Shown here piece after piece: positions 55,464 through 64,000 of a stretch of DNA of 64,000 bases. The DNA lies in contig NC_011566.1 of the NCBI RefSeq assembly GCF_000014885.1, forward strand, positions 2,833,501 to 2,897,500, in the 5' to 3' direction. The notes under the pieces are model-generated. The model saw nothing but the letters and a program-made list of their open reading frames with translations. It was not told the DNA's origin and ran no database searches. Every line of letters begins with the position of its first letter. Positions within the stretch are counted from its first letter, which is position 1. The translations under genes and the position numbers were made by a program. Origin of the DNA: Shewanella piezotolerans WP3. Lineage in GTDB: Bacteria; Pseudomonadota; Gammaproteobacteria; Enterobacterales; Shewanellaceae.

Positions 55464-56486
55464 CTAAAAGTTTCTTTTTAGATTTAAGCCCTGATAAAGG
55501 CCAGCCACTGATTCTTCATATCCATTAAAAGGAAGAGTTGGGATCCGTTTAGCTGAAAATAACCCACCCTCTGCAATTCGTCTTTCAGAGGCTTGTGACC
55601 ATCTAGGATGATCTACGGCAGGATTTACATTGGCATAGAAACCATATTCACTGGGTGCCAACTCGTTCCAAGAAGATTTTGGCTGCCTATCGGTTACCCG
55701 TATACGTACTATCGATTTAATACTCTTAAAGCCATACTTCCAAGGCACTACTAATCTGATTGGTGCGCCATTTTGTGGTGGTAACGTTTTTCCATATAAA
55801 CCCACAGACATAAAGGTTAGATCCGTCATCGCTTCAGCAATGGTTAGTCCTTCAACGTATGGATAATTAATACCTCCGCCACTATAGCGATTCCTTTGGC
55901 CAGGCATTTGGTCTGGGTCATAGAGTGTTTCAAAAGCGACATGTGTTGCATTACTCTTCACGCCAGCCTTTTTTAACAAGCTAGCCAAAGAGAAACCAAG
56001 CCACGGAATGACCATCGACCAAGCTTCAACGCATCTAAAGTTGTAAATCCGCTCCTCTAAAGGCAACATTTTTAGTATGTCGTCATAATCAAGCGTAAGT
56101 GGCTTGTCAACTTCGCCTTCTATAACCAATTGCCAAGGATTAACTTTCAATGCTTGTGAATTTTGTACAGGATCCGTTTTACTGGTTCCGAATTCGTAGA
56201 AATTATTGTGTGAAATAACTTTATTTTCTGGAGTAAGCTCACCATAGAGCAGGTGGTCATACTCAGTTTGCTTTGAATGAGGCAATGCTATCCTAGCAAA
56301 AGCTGCCTTTTCTTCGTCACTGGAAAACAGATCAAATACGCCTGCATTCGCCTGGGACGACAATAACGCACCAGCACCAATAAACCCCATCTGCTTAAGA
56401 ATACGCCTTCTGTCGTGGTAAACCTCTTCTGGGGTTACATCGCAATCTTTAAATTTATTCCATGCAGCTTTGTTAATTATTTTCAT
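55464..56486 (-). CDS. msrP: MsrP, periplasmic methionine-sulfoxide reductase catalytic subunit
   Basis: 340 residues. Twin-arginine signal (DRRRILKQMGFIGAGALL), then the sulfite-oxidase-type molybdopterin fold. The Mo-binding Cys is Cys152 in NFRCVEAWSM. Ends GLNLKRNF. The pair repairs periplasmic methionine oxidation. Operon with msrQ. Confidence 0.92.
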   Translation of the reverse strand: MKIINKAAWNKFKDCDVTPEEVYHDRRRILKQMGFIGAGALLSSQANAGVFDLFSSDEEKAAFARIALPHSKQTEYDHLLYGELTPENKVISHNNFYEFGTSKTDPVQNSQALKVNPWQLVIEGEVDKPLTLDYDDILKMLPLEERIYNFRCVEAWSMVIPWLGFSLASLLKKAGVKSNATHVAFETLYDPDQMPGQRNRYSGGGINYPYVEGLTIAEAMTDLTFMSVGLYGKTLPPQNGAPIRLVVPWKYGFKSIKSIVRIRVTDRQPKSSWNELAPSEYGFYANVNPAVDHPRWSQASERRIAEGGLFSAKRIPTLPFNGYEESVAGLYQGLNLKRNF

Positions 56487-56694
56487 TGGCCGCCTACCTC
56501 TTCAATTTATTTAGAACCTAATTAGTCAGACCGCATTACCCTTAAAAAGATTTCGTTCAAGGCTAACATTTACATCTCATTAACAGCTGATTACGTCTTC
56601 ATCATTTACCATCAAGAAGACGTTGTTAAGCTTGCAGTGTTTAAGCCAGCATGCCACTCTACCCGTTCATTTACCATGTTAAGAGCCGTCTCAC

Positions 56695-58188
56695 ATGCCT
56701 TTAAATATCGCTTTTTCTACGCCTGAAATCATTATCTTAGTCGCAATCGCATTTCTTTCTATCTTAGTAGGTGCTCTTTTTAATCAGCGAAAAACAAGAG
56801 TCAAATGGGAATACGTTCGTGCACAGCTATTAGATGACATGGAACAAACTAAAAATGAGTTAAATGGTGAGATTTTGGAACTGAAAGAATCACTTCACCA
56901 AAAAGATGCGCAACTTGCCCTTTCCCAGGAAAAGCTTGAACAACGAATTGAACTTCTTGGTAAAGCACAAGCGCAAGCTGAAAGAAGTACTGAGCTCGAA
57001 CAAACATTAGCGGATAATCAACGAAAGCAGATGGAAACTCAACTTGCGCTTTCTAAATCAAATGCAATGCAACAAACCATAACAGCACGCTACGATGCAG
57101 AGCAGCAAGCACTGAATGACAAAATTGAGTTACTAGAAAAAGCAGAGATCCGTTTAAATAATCAGTTCGAAAATCTCGCCACTAAGATTTTTGAAGCCCG
57201 TAGTGAACAATTACAAAACCAAAATAACCAGCAACTAGACAATGTGTTAGCGCCTTTCAAACAGCAGCTAGAAGGTTTTCGAGTCCAAGTACAATCCTCT
57301 TATGCCCACGAGCAGAGTCAGCGTAGTGCATTAAAGCATCAACTCGATTCCTTGACAGAGCTCAATCTCAAAATGAGTCAGGATGCAATCAACCTAACTA
57401 AAGCGCTAAAAGGAGATAACAAGCAACAGGGGAATTGGGGTGAGGTTATCTTGGAGCGAGTATTACAAGAAAGTGGCCTGCGAGAAGGACATGAATACGA
57501 CACTCAAACAGATTTGAAAAATGATGATGGTAAACGCTTCAAACCCGATGTCGTGGTACATCTACCAGAAAATAAAGATGTTGTTATCGATGCAAAAATG
57601 TCACTTCTTGCATATGAGCGATACTTTAATAGCGATGATGACGAAGTACGTGCTCAAGCAATTAAGGAGCATATCGTATCAGTACGCGCTCATATTAAAG
57701 GTTTAAGTAATAAGGATTATCAAAAGCTTCATGGTTTAACCAGTTTAGACTACGTATTGATGTTTATCCCGCTAGAGCCTGCATTTTTACTCGCTTTGGA
57801 GCATGACCCTAGTTTAGTGAACTTTGCGCTTGAAAGTAACATCATGCTCGTCAGTCCAACCAACTTACTGGTGGCGCTTAGAACCATTAATAATATTTGG
57901 CGTTACGAGTACCAAAATCAAAATGCACAGTTGATTGCTAAACAAGCAGGAAAAATATACGACAAGCTTTGCGGCTACCTAGAAGACATGGAAAAAATAG
58001 GTCGTGCAATTGAATCAGCGGACAAGAATTACCAGAACGCAATGAATAAACTGGCATCAGGAAAAGGTAACGTTATTCGCCAAGCGCACCAAATGCAGCA
58101 GTTGGGAGTAGAAACCAGTAAAAAAGTTGACTCCCAGTTACTGGATAAAGCGCTAAGCTTATCTGAAGGTGAAATCACCTCGCAATAA
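56695..58188 (+). CDS. rmuC: DNA recombination protein RmuC
   Basis: 497 residues. N-terminal helix (ALFN before a basic stretch), long coiled coil at about 45-230 (many Glu, Gln, Leu heptads), then the RmuC nuclease-like domain starting GNWGEVILERVLQESGLREG. That domain includes VDAKMSLLAYERY (Asp/Lys positions of the family) and VSPTNLLVALRTI. It limits inversions at short repeats in E. coli. The next gene's start overlaps its end by a few bases in an upstream-frame reading only. Confidence 0.88.
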   Translation: MPLNIAFSTPEIIILVAIAFLSILVGALFNQRKTRVKWEYVRAQLLDDMEQTKNELNGEILELKESLHQKDAQLALSQEKLEQRIELLGKAQAQAERSTELEQTLADNQRKQMETQLALSKSNAMQQTITARYDAEQQALNDKIELLEKAEIRLNNQFENLATKIFEARSEQLQNQNNQQLDNVLAPFKQQLEGFRVQVQSSYAHEQSQRSALKHQLDSLTELNLKMSQDAINLTKALKGDNKQQGNWGEVILERVLQESGLREGHEYDTQTDLKNDDGKRFKPDVVVHLPENKDVVIDAKMSLLAYERYFNSDDDEVRAQAIKEHIVSVRAHIKGLSNKDYQKLHGLTSLDYVLMFIPLEPAFLLALEHDPSLVNFALESNIMLVSPTNLLVALRTINNIWRYEYQNQNAQLIAKQAGKIYDKLCGYLEDMEKIGRAIESADKNYQNAMNKLASGKGNVIRQAHQMQQLGVETSKKVDSQLLDKALSLSEGEITSQ

Positions 58189-58237
58189 TATAGTCAGCAA
58201 AACTCGCAATAGGGACATTGATAGAGGACATTCAAAG

Positions 58238-60166
58238 ATGCACAAGCAGTTAAGTGGCATTTTATTCGCAATAGCGACATTCATATCGTACCCGATGGCT
58301 GCTCAGCCTTTGACGCCTGAGCAGCAATTATACCTCGATGCAAGAAAGTCACTCGATAAGCAAGATCTTAATACTTATTTGCAACAGCGTAAAAAGCTCG
58401 GTGATTATCCATTGGCTATTTATTTGGATTTTAATCAAAATATTAATGAGATATTAAAACTGTCAGGCGCCGACGCCGCAAGCGCTTTTCTCCAGTTCCA
58501 AGGCAGTCCATTGTATAACAGTGCACGTTACCGCTATCTAAACAGCAGTGGCAAGCAGAAGCGATGGCAGGATTTTTTAGCCGTCAGTCCAAAGCAGCCG
58601 AACAATATTATTTTACAATGCTATTTCTTTAGAGCGCAGTTGCAAAAAGGTGATAAACAACTGGCTTACAAAGGCGCCGGTGACCTATGGCTTTATGGAC
58701 GCTCCCGTCCTAAAGAGTGTGATCCCCTTTTTAAAGAGTGGAAAAAAGCCGGCTTTCAAACTCAAGAGTTGATTTGGTCTAGAATGCTGCTTAGTTTTGA
58801 ACAAGGGCAATATGGTTTATTAACTTACCTCTCTAGAAAGGTCACCCGCAATAAACGCGCAGCAGAAAACCTGTTATCAGTTTATAAAGATCCTCGTCGA
58901 TTGCGCAATACCTCTAAATTTAGCGGTAAAGCCAAGATAAACGCCACGATTGTCGATATAGGATTAAGGCGCTTAGCGAAAAAAGATCTTAAACAAGCAG
59001 TAAAGCTGTATGCAAAATATCAAAAAGCAGATCGTTTTAGCGACTATAAAGGCCGATTACTTAGCCGTTATTTAGTACGACGAGCACTGATTTATCAAAC
59101 TGAAGAGTTAAAGAGCTTTGTCGACACCATGCTGCCACTTTTAGATAGTGATGACTTGATTGAAATGCGATTACGCTGGGCACTGAGAACCAATGAACAG
59201 CATCAGTTTGAGCACTTTATAACTTTACTTACTAAAGAAAAACAACACACAGCACGTTGGACATATTGGCGGGCTGTTGTATTACAAAAGAGCAATGATA
59301 AACAAGATCAACAAACAGCGCTGACACTATTGGCAGACTTGAGTCAGCAACGCAATTTTTACGGATTTAAAGCAGCAAATCTAATAAACGTGCCCTATAA
59401 CGTACAACACCAACCTACGCAGAGCACAGCTAAACGTCAAAATCAGCTGGCTAATGACAAAGGCCTAGCGCGAGTTACTGAGTTATTGGCTATCGACAAG
59501 CAATCTGATGCTCGCGCTGAATGGGTAATGTTGCTAAATCGCCATGATAAAGAGATACAAAAGGATTATGGTGTATACGCTGTAGCGCATAAATGGCACA
59601 GTTTAGGGGTTCAAGCTAGCATTCAGGCACAACTTTGGAACGATATGGATATGCGTTTTCCATATGCGGCTCAAACATCATTTAGCGCCGCTAGTAAAAA
59701 GTACAAGGTTGATATTGATGAAGTTAGGGCTATTGCAAGGCGTGAAAGTGCCTACTTTCCAAATGCAACATCAGGTGTGGGCGCTAGAGGTTATATGCAG
59801 CTGATGCCAGCGACGGCGAAGCAAACGGCCAAAAAGGCCAAGCTCAATTATCGTGGTACACGTAGTCTCTATGACGAAAAACTTAATATTGCGTTAGGCA
59901 GCGCCTATTACTCGAGTTTGCTCGCACAATTTGATAATAACCGTATTCTGGCTACGGCCTCCTATAACGCGGGCCCCCGTAGAGTAAAATCGTGGCTAAA
60001 GAAAAGTGATGCCAAACTAGATGTAATGAGTTTTATTGAATCGATCCCCTATACAGAGACTCGAGAATACGTTCAAGCAGTCCTCAGTTATCGAGTTATT
60101 TATCAAATAAAACAAGATAAAAAAGCCGAACTGTTGTCTAAGGAAGAGCTCGGTTTTCAATACTAA
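58238..60166 (+). CDS. slt: Soluble lytic murein transglycosylase
   Basis: 642 residues from ATG 58238; the frame begins at 58169 but the signal peptide HKQLSGILFAIATFISYPMAAQP starts here. Large helical (U-shaped) domain followed by the SLT lysozyme-like domain. There ARRESAYFPNATSGVGARGYMQLMPATA holds the catalytic Glu, and ILATASYNAGPRRV the second signature. It cleaves peptidoglycan glycan strands in the periplasm. Confidence 0.93.
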   Translation: MHKQLSGILFAIATFISYPMAAQPLTPEQQLYLDARKSLDKQDLNTYLQQRKKLGDYPLAIYLDFNQNINEILKLSGADAASAFLQFQGSPLYNSARYRYLNSSGKQKRWQDFLAVSPKQPNNIILQCYFFRAQLQKGDKQLAYKGAGDLWLYGRSRPKECDPLFKEWKKAGFQTQELIWSRMLLSFEQGQYGLLTYLSRKVTRNKRAAENLLSVYKDPRRLRNTSKFSGKAKINATIVDIGLRRLAKKDLKQAVKLYAKYQKADRFSDYKGRLLSRYLVRRALIYQTEELKSFVDTMLPLLDSDDLIEMRLRWALRTNEQHQFEHFITLLTKEKQHTARWTYWRAVVLQKSNDKQDQQTALTLLADLSQQRNFYGFKAANLINVPYNVQHQPTQSTAKRQNQLANDKGLARVTELLAIDKQSDARAEWVMLLNRHDKEIQKDYGVYAVAHKWHSLGVQASIQAQLWNDMDMRFPYAAQTSFSAASKKYKVDIDEVRAIARRESAYFPNATSGVGARGYMQLMPATAKQTAKKAKLNYRGTRSLYDEKLNIALGSAYYSSLLAQFDNNRILATASYNAGPRRVKSWLKKSDAKLDVMSFIESIPYTETREYVQAVLSYRVIYQIKQDKKAELLSKEELGFQY

Positions 60167-60444
60167 ATAATCTCATATCAAACCATTTAGTCAGTCGCCC
60201 TATTCGCTTCAAATATTGCGCTTACATTGGGAATAGAGCGACTAATAAGTACCGTTTTCTCGGCTTCTATCCCAATAGCACTCAATATTGCTTGATACAG
60301 AGCGCAGCAACTATCAGAAAAACTTAGCCTTCAAACGACACCCCCCAAAAAAATACATAAGGTTCAAGAATTTATTAGTAACAACGGTTATTAATAAAGC
60401 GCTTAACGATTTTGATTGTTTTATCTTACTACTTTTATGGTAAT
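60167..60444. other. Intergenic gap between slt and the EAL gene
   Basis: No frame of quality; contains the imperfect inverted repeat at 60210-60294. The Fur-box match is at its downstream edge. Confidence 0.5.
60210..60294. repeat. Imperfect inverted repeat after slt
   Basis: Left arm about 27 bases (CAAATATTGCGC...TTGGGAATAG), right arm 60267-60294 as its imperfect complement. No T-run, so not a standard terminator; it may be a decayed mobile repeat. Confidence 0.4.
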
Positions 60445-60463
60445 GTTAATAATTATCATTATC
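60445..60463. promoter_or_regulatory. Predicted Fur box upstream of the EAL gene
   Basis: GTTAATAATTATCATTATC matches the classical 19-bp Fur consensus at 16 of 19 positions, with a perfect right half. It lies 17 bp before the ATG at 60481, within the expected transcription start region. Confidence 0.72.
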
Positions 60464-60480
60464 TTGAAAATAAAACAGCT

Positions 60481-61203
60481 ATGCTAGATCTAACAGGTCT
60501 TCGATTAACTGCAGAATATCAACCGCTACTTAACCCTCACACAAAAGAGATCTATGGCTACGAAGCCCTGTCACGGTTTTATAATCTCGACGGCTTAGCT
60601 ATCGCGCCTAATATTGTATTTGAAGAGCTACATGCTCACCATAAATTACTCAATGCAGTCGAAATGGCAGCTAAAGATTTTCAAATTCGACACGCGCCAA
60701 AAAGCAATAAGCTATTTCTCAACATTGATCCCCATGCGATAGAAGTTAATGCTAGTGCTATGTTGAAACTGCTACAAAAACAATCCAATATTTGTGTAGA
60801 GATCATAGAAAACACCTGCATTAATGACGCTCATCTGGCAGGAGAGTTTATTAAACAGTTAGTAAAGCTGAATATTCCTGTGGGACTCGACGATGTAGGC
60901 GCCCCACACTCCATGCTTTCAATAGATTTAATAAGCCAAGTGAGCTGCCTTAAATTTGATAAATATTGGCTAGAGACAGCAAACGATCCACAGTATCAAC
61001 ATCTACTTACCGCACTGCTGCAATTTGCAAAGAAAACCAAAAAGCTCACAGTCCTTGAAGGCATTGAAACTCAAGAACAACTTGCATTCGCGCAGAATAT
61101 TGGCGTAGATTTAGTACAGGGTTTTCTGTTTAAACCACTTTTTATAACAGCCAAAAGTAGCAAACAATTAACCTCGGTAGTCGCTCCTCCTGTTGCACAA
61201 TAG
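60481..61203 (+). CDS. EAL-domain protein, predicted c-di-GMP phosphodiesterase
   Basis: 240 residues from ATG 60481 (a longer frame starts 60412 but would read through the Fur box). A stand-alone EAL domain with catalytic positions conserved: E in YGYEALSRF, N in LFLNIDPHA, E in CVEIIEN, DD in GLDDVGAP, K in CLKFDKYW, E in LEGIET and Q in LVQGFLF. So an active enzyme is predicted, cytoplasmic, without a sensory domain. The AALSRF-type variations are mild. Predicted iron control by the box just upstream. Confidence 0.85.
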   Translation: MLDLTGLRLTAEYQPLLNPHTKEIYGYEALSRFYNLDGLAIAPNIVFEELHAHHKLLNAVEMAAKDFQIRHAPKSNKLFLNIDPHAIEVNASAMLKLLQKQSNICVEIIENTCINDAHLAGEFIKQLVKLNIPVGLDDVGAPHSMLSIDLISQVSCLKFDKYWLETANDPQYQHLLTALLQFAKKTKKLTVLEGIETQEQLAFAQNIGVDLVQGFLFKPLFITAKSSKQLTSVVAPPVAQ

Positions 61204-61310
61204 ACTGTTTGCAACAGGGTTAGACAGATTCAGCTGGTGAGCAAAGAAAATTTCCACCATAGTGATTGTTTCAACACCGTTATATTACACTTAATCAGCC
61301 ACGAAAAAGG

Positions 61311-62225
61311 ATGCTCATGCCCAATGAAGAAATAGCTGTGTTAGTGAGCCAGTTAGAGCAAGTCTTACTCGGAAAAAAGCTGCAGATTAAGTTAGCTTTG
61401 TGCTGTATTTTCGCCAAAGGTCACCTGCTTATTGAAGATCTGCCAGGTATGGGCAAGACCAGCCTTTGCCACGCTCTTGCCCAAGGTCTTAGCCTCAGTT
61501 ATCAAAGGATTCAGTTTACCAGCGACATGTTACCAGCAGACATTCTTGGGGTCACAATATTCGATAACCAGCAAAACAAATTTGAATTTCATCCAGGCCC
61601 CATTTTTAAACAGATGTTGCTTGCCGATGAGATCAATCGTGCCAGCCCTAAAACACAAAGTGCATTACTTGAAGCAATGGCAGAAAAACAGATTACTGTC
61701 GACGGTGAAACCTATCCGTTACCGCAACCTTTCTTTGTCATTGCGACCCAAAACCCTAGCGATCAATCTGGCACATTTCCCCTACCAGAATCGCAATTAG
61801 ATCGATTCATGATGCGGCTATCGATAGGTTATCCTGATACAGATTCAGAAATGGCGATGCTAAAACAACAGTCAAATGAAACCACAGCGTCAGTTCGTCA
61901 CTGTTTAAATGCCTCCTCTTTACAAGCAGTTCAAAGAAGCGTTGATAATGTTACTGCCTCAGACTCCTTACTCAAGTACATTTTGGCTTTAGTGAACGCT
62001 TCTCGGAATAAAAATGAATCGGTCGGTTTATCTCCTCGAGCGACCAAAGCTATCTTACAAGCCGCTAAAGCGTGGGCATTGCTCAGTGGCCGTCAATACG
62101 TGGTGCCAGAGGATGTACAAATTGTGTTTCCTCATGTAGCAGAACACAGGATAAGGCAGAATATGCATCAACAAGGACAGGCCTTGTCTACTGAGATTTT
62201 GACACAGGTTAACCCCATTCTTTAA
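61311..62225 (+). CDS. MoxR-family AAA+ ATPase
   Basis: 304 residues from ATG 61311 with AAAAAGG upstream (a longer frame starts 61266). Walker A LIEDLPGMGKTSLC, Walker B LLADEINRASPKTQ, sensor-1 in FFVIATQNPSDQSG. It works with the DUF58 and transglutaminase proteins encoded downstream, a common three-gene unit for envelope or secreted-protein chaperone tasks. Confidence 0.9.
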   Translation: MLMPNEEIAVLVSQLEQVLLGKKLQIKLALCCIFAKGHLLIEDLPGMGKTSLCHALAQGLSLSYQRIQFTSDMLPADILGVTIFDNQQNKFEFHPGPIFKQMLLADEINRASPKTQSALLEAMAEKQITVDGETYPLPQPFFVIATQNPSDQSGTFPLPESQLDRFMMRLSIGYPDTDSEMAMLKQQSNETTASVRHCLNASSLQAVQRSVDNVTASDSLLKYILALVNASRNKNESVGLSPRATKAILQAAKAWALLSGRQYVVPEDVQIVFPHVAEHRIRQNMHQQGQALSTEILTQVNPIL

Positions 62226-62231
62226 CCTGAC

Positions 62232-63284
62232 ATGGCTAAAAGGAATATTCTGTTAAGAAATATCCTAACTCATGATTTTAAAGGAGAAGTTCATATTAAC
62301 TCTGTGGGCATATTCAATCGTTTTAAACCAAAACTGAGCAGCGGGTTATCTCGACGAATACCAGCTGCGAGCGCTGTGACTTTAAGTCACAAAAGCATCT
62401 TTATCCTGCCTACAGGTTTTGGCTTGGCATGGTTGTTATTATTGCTAATGCTATTTCTTCTTGGCACCAATTATCAGAATAATTTAGTGATGGGGTTGAG
62501 CTTTCTACTGTTAAGCATATTCAATACTTGTATCCTATATTGTTATCGAAACCTTGCAGGTCTCACCTTATCCCGTGCCAAAACAACGGCTAATACCTTT
62601 GCAGATCAAACCTGCTATATCGCGGTGCACATTGCTTCCAAACGCAGTAGCTACGAGGTAAAACTTAACTTTAGCAAACAGCCCACTGAAATAGCTAAAA
62701 AGGTTATCGGGCAGCCACAACCAGCGTTATTGAACGTCCTTCATCCCCGTAGAGGACTCCTAAAACCAGGCCGAGTAAAAGTTGAGTCAAGGTATCCTTT
62801 AGGACTCTGCCGTGCTTGGTCTTATGTCGATCTCGATATTGAACACGTAATTTTTGCAACACCCATTCAAACCAATAACTCTTTAGCAATAAGCTCCCAA
62901 GATCCTTCAGGAGTCGAAGATACAGGTCGGCTAGTAACAGGGGTTGATGAATTTAGTGGTTTAAAAGACTACGTGAAAGGAGAGTCACTTAAGCAAGTAG
63001 CCTGGAAGCAAGTGGCTCAAGGACGCGGTATGCTGACTAAAGAGTTTCAACAGCCTCAAGGTACTCCGTTATGGTTGACACTCGATACTAGCAGCGCCGA
63101 TCTAGAGTTAAGTCTCAGTAAACTCGCCTGGCAAACAGAACAACTCAGTAGCAAACAGCAAATATTTGGGCTTAAATTAGGCGCAAACTCAATCGAGCCT
63201 GCTAAAGGTGAAGTTCACCGAATCGCAGTACAAACTCAGATTGCCCTATATCCGAATAGCCAGCGTGTAATTAACCATGAATAG
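62232..63284 (+). CDS. DUF58-domain membrane protein
   Basis: 350 residues. Two membrane helices near 58-95 (GFGLAWLLLLLMLFLLGTNYQNN) and a C-terminal VWA-like DUF58 domain with DYVKGESLKQVAWKQVAQG. Six bases after the MoxR gene, overlapping the next gene by 8 bp. Confidence 0.85.
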   Translation: MAKRNILLRNILTHDFKGEVHINSVGIFNRFKPKLSSGLSRRIPAASAVTLSHKSIFILPTGFGLAWLLLLLMLFLLGTNYQNNLVMGLSFLLLSIFNTCILYCYRNLAGLTLSRAKTTANTFADQTCYIAVHIASKRSSYEVKLNFSKQPTEIAKKVIGQPQPALLNVLHPRRGLLKPGRVKVESRYPLGLCRAWSYVDLDIEHVIFATPIQTNNSLAISSQDPSGVEDTGRLVTGVDEFSGLKDYVKGESLKQVAWKQVAQGRGMLTKEFQQPQGTPLWLTLDTSSADLELSLSKLAWQTEQLSSKQQIFGLKLGANSIEPAKGEVHRIAVQTQIALYPNSQRVINHE

Positions 63285-64000
63285 CGATAGCCGATCGAGT
63301 AAAGCCAAAAGGACGGTTCAGATAAGCATCTCTCGGCATACTCTCATGTGGCTATTAATTACCAATGTGGCCATTCTATCGCCTTTATACCAACAAGTGA
63401 CCGTATGGTCGCTAGCAATTTGCACCATCTGCATCATCTGGCGTGTTGGTATTTATCTTGGAAAAGTAGCTAGGCCGCCACGTTGGTTAGTCACTGCCCT
63501 CGCTTTTTTTTCCGCTATGACGCTTGCCATGGTCGCCAATAAAATTGGCGTGCTAACTGCACTCATTAATCTATTGATTTTAGGCTATGCTCTCAAATAT
63601 ATTGAGATGCGTAGCCGACGAGATGTACAAGTTGTCGTACTTGCTGGCTACTTTCTTATTGCACTGACATTTCTTCAACAGCAAAGTGTATGGTCGAGCC
63701 TGCATCTATTGCTCGTAACACTAATAAACACATGCGTTTTGATCAGCCTTTATCATGACGAAAATAATTTTAAATATGCAGCAACATTAGGTACAAAAAT
63801 CTTACTGCAGAGCGTACCGCTTGCCATTATACTTTTTATTGTCCTACCGAGACTGCCACCTCTTTGGATGGTGCCACCGCAAGGCACGGCTAAAACTGGT
63901 TTATCAAACACAGTCAGCTTCAGTAATATTACCGAGCTTACTCGCTCCTCCGAACTCGCATTTAGAGCGACATTTGTTGGCGGCTATCAACCTATTAATG
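63277..64000 (+). CDS. TgpA-type transglutaminase-like membrane protein, N-terminal part
   Basis: Open from ATG 63277 to the window end (241 codons), so the 3' part is cut. The N-terminal region has six or seven membrane helices (LLITNVAILSPLYQQV, LAICTICIIWRVGIYL, ALINLLILGYALKYIEM and others) and ends with the LPRLPPLWMVP and GLSNTVSFSNITELTRS phrase typical of DUF3488/TgpA proteins before the transglutaminase domain. Overlaps the DUF58 gene by 8 bp. Confidence 0.87.
   Translation, partial: MNSDSRSSKAKRTVQISISRHTLMWLLITNVAILSPLYQQVTVWSLAICTICIIWRVGIYLGKVARPPRWLVTALAFFSAMTLAMVANKIGVLTALINLLILGYALKYIEMRSRRDVQVVVLAGYFLIALTFLQQQSVWSSLHLLLVTLINTCVLISLYHDENNFKYAATLGTKILLQSVPLAIILFIVLPRLPPLWMVPPQGTAKTGLSNTVSFSNITELTRSSELAFRATFVGGYQPIN

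Noticed and set aside
60412..60480. Upstream extension of the EAL protein from 60412
   Set aside because: It reads through the Fur-box match and encodes a non-conserved tyrosine-rich stretch; ATG 60481 gives the normal domain start.
1..64000. CRISPR arrays, rRNA and tRNA genes
   Set aside because: I saw no regularly spaced direct repeats with unique spacers, and no segment with a cloverleaf or rRNA-like sequence.

Overview
The window reads as chromosomal DNA of a marine gammaproteobacterium, almost certainly a Shewanella. The main evidence is the kdnA-kdnB-kdsB cluster for 8-amino-Kdo, a lipopolysaccharide pathway characterised in Shewanella. The housekeeping synteny supports this: dapA-bamC beside gcvR-bcp, perM, bepA-arsC-like, hda-uraA and msrPQ. 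The species cannot be named from the sequence alone.

Layout. 1-7.0 kb is core: dapE (5' end cut by the window), an M15 peptidase, an alpha/beta hydrolase, a beta-carbonic anhydrase, then kdnA, kdnB, kdsB and a small membrane protein. 7.1-29.2 kb is one accessory block. It is an Rhs polymorphic-toxin locus on the minus strand, broken up by mobile DNA. The main Rhs shell (28.5-24.6 kb) and a separately secreted Rhs-core/C-terminal toxin protein with its membrane immunity candidate (24.6-22.6 kb) come first. They are followed by two displaced orphan toxin/immunity modules: an HNH-nuclease module at 20.9-18.6 kb and a membrane-type module at 9.3-8.3 kb. Between and inside these lie a Y1 (IS200/REP-type) transposase and a truncated copy of it, an IS3 element inserted inside the HNH toxin, and an IS21-like four-gene element. 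There are also an IS4 remnant, a nonsense-interrupted A+T-rich gene with a HEPN-like R-x4-H motif, an AbrB-DUF2384 protein next to a small tyrosine-phosphatase-like protein, a HEAT-repeat protein and an unknown gene pair.

29.2-64 kb is mostly core again. It holds an RND efflux pump, dapA-bamC, gcvR-bcp, the argO/argP divergent pair, perM, a TusA-like protein, bepA with an ArsC-like and a DUF2069 gene, and a nonsense-interrupted lipoprotein gene. Then come hda, a DUF2066 gene, uraA, grxD, sodB, a BsuPI lipoprotein, an AsmA-family gene, an RraA-like gene, msrQ-msrP, rmuC, slt, and an EAL phosphodiesterase gene with a strong Fur-box match. The window ends in a MoxR-DUF58-TgpA operon cut by its edge. 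Four copies of a miniature inverted-repeat element (265-425 bp, ends TACCAATTG...CAATTGGTA, each with a TAA or TTA 3-bp target duplication) sit in the intergenic gaps, one nested inside another.

How the parts fit: the core genes serve lysine/peptidoglycan precursor supply (dapE, dapA), envelope assembly (Kdo8N genes, bamC, bepA, slt, AsmA), redox repair (bcp, sodB, msrPQ, grxD) and replication control (hda). The accessory block looks like a contact-toxin competition locus that has accumulated displaced toxin tips and been a repeated landing site for transposons. I see no tRNA, rRNA or CRISPR array.
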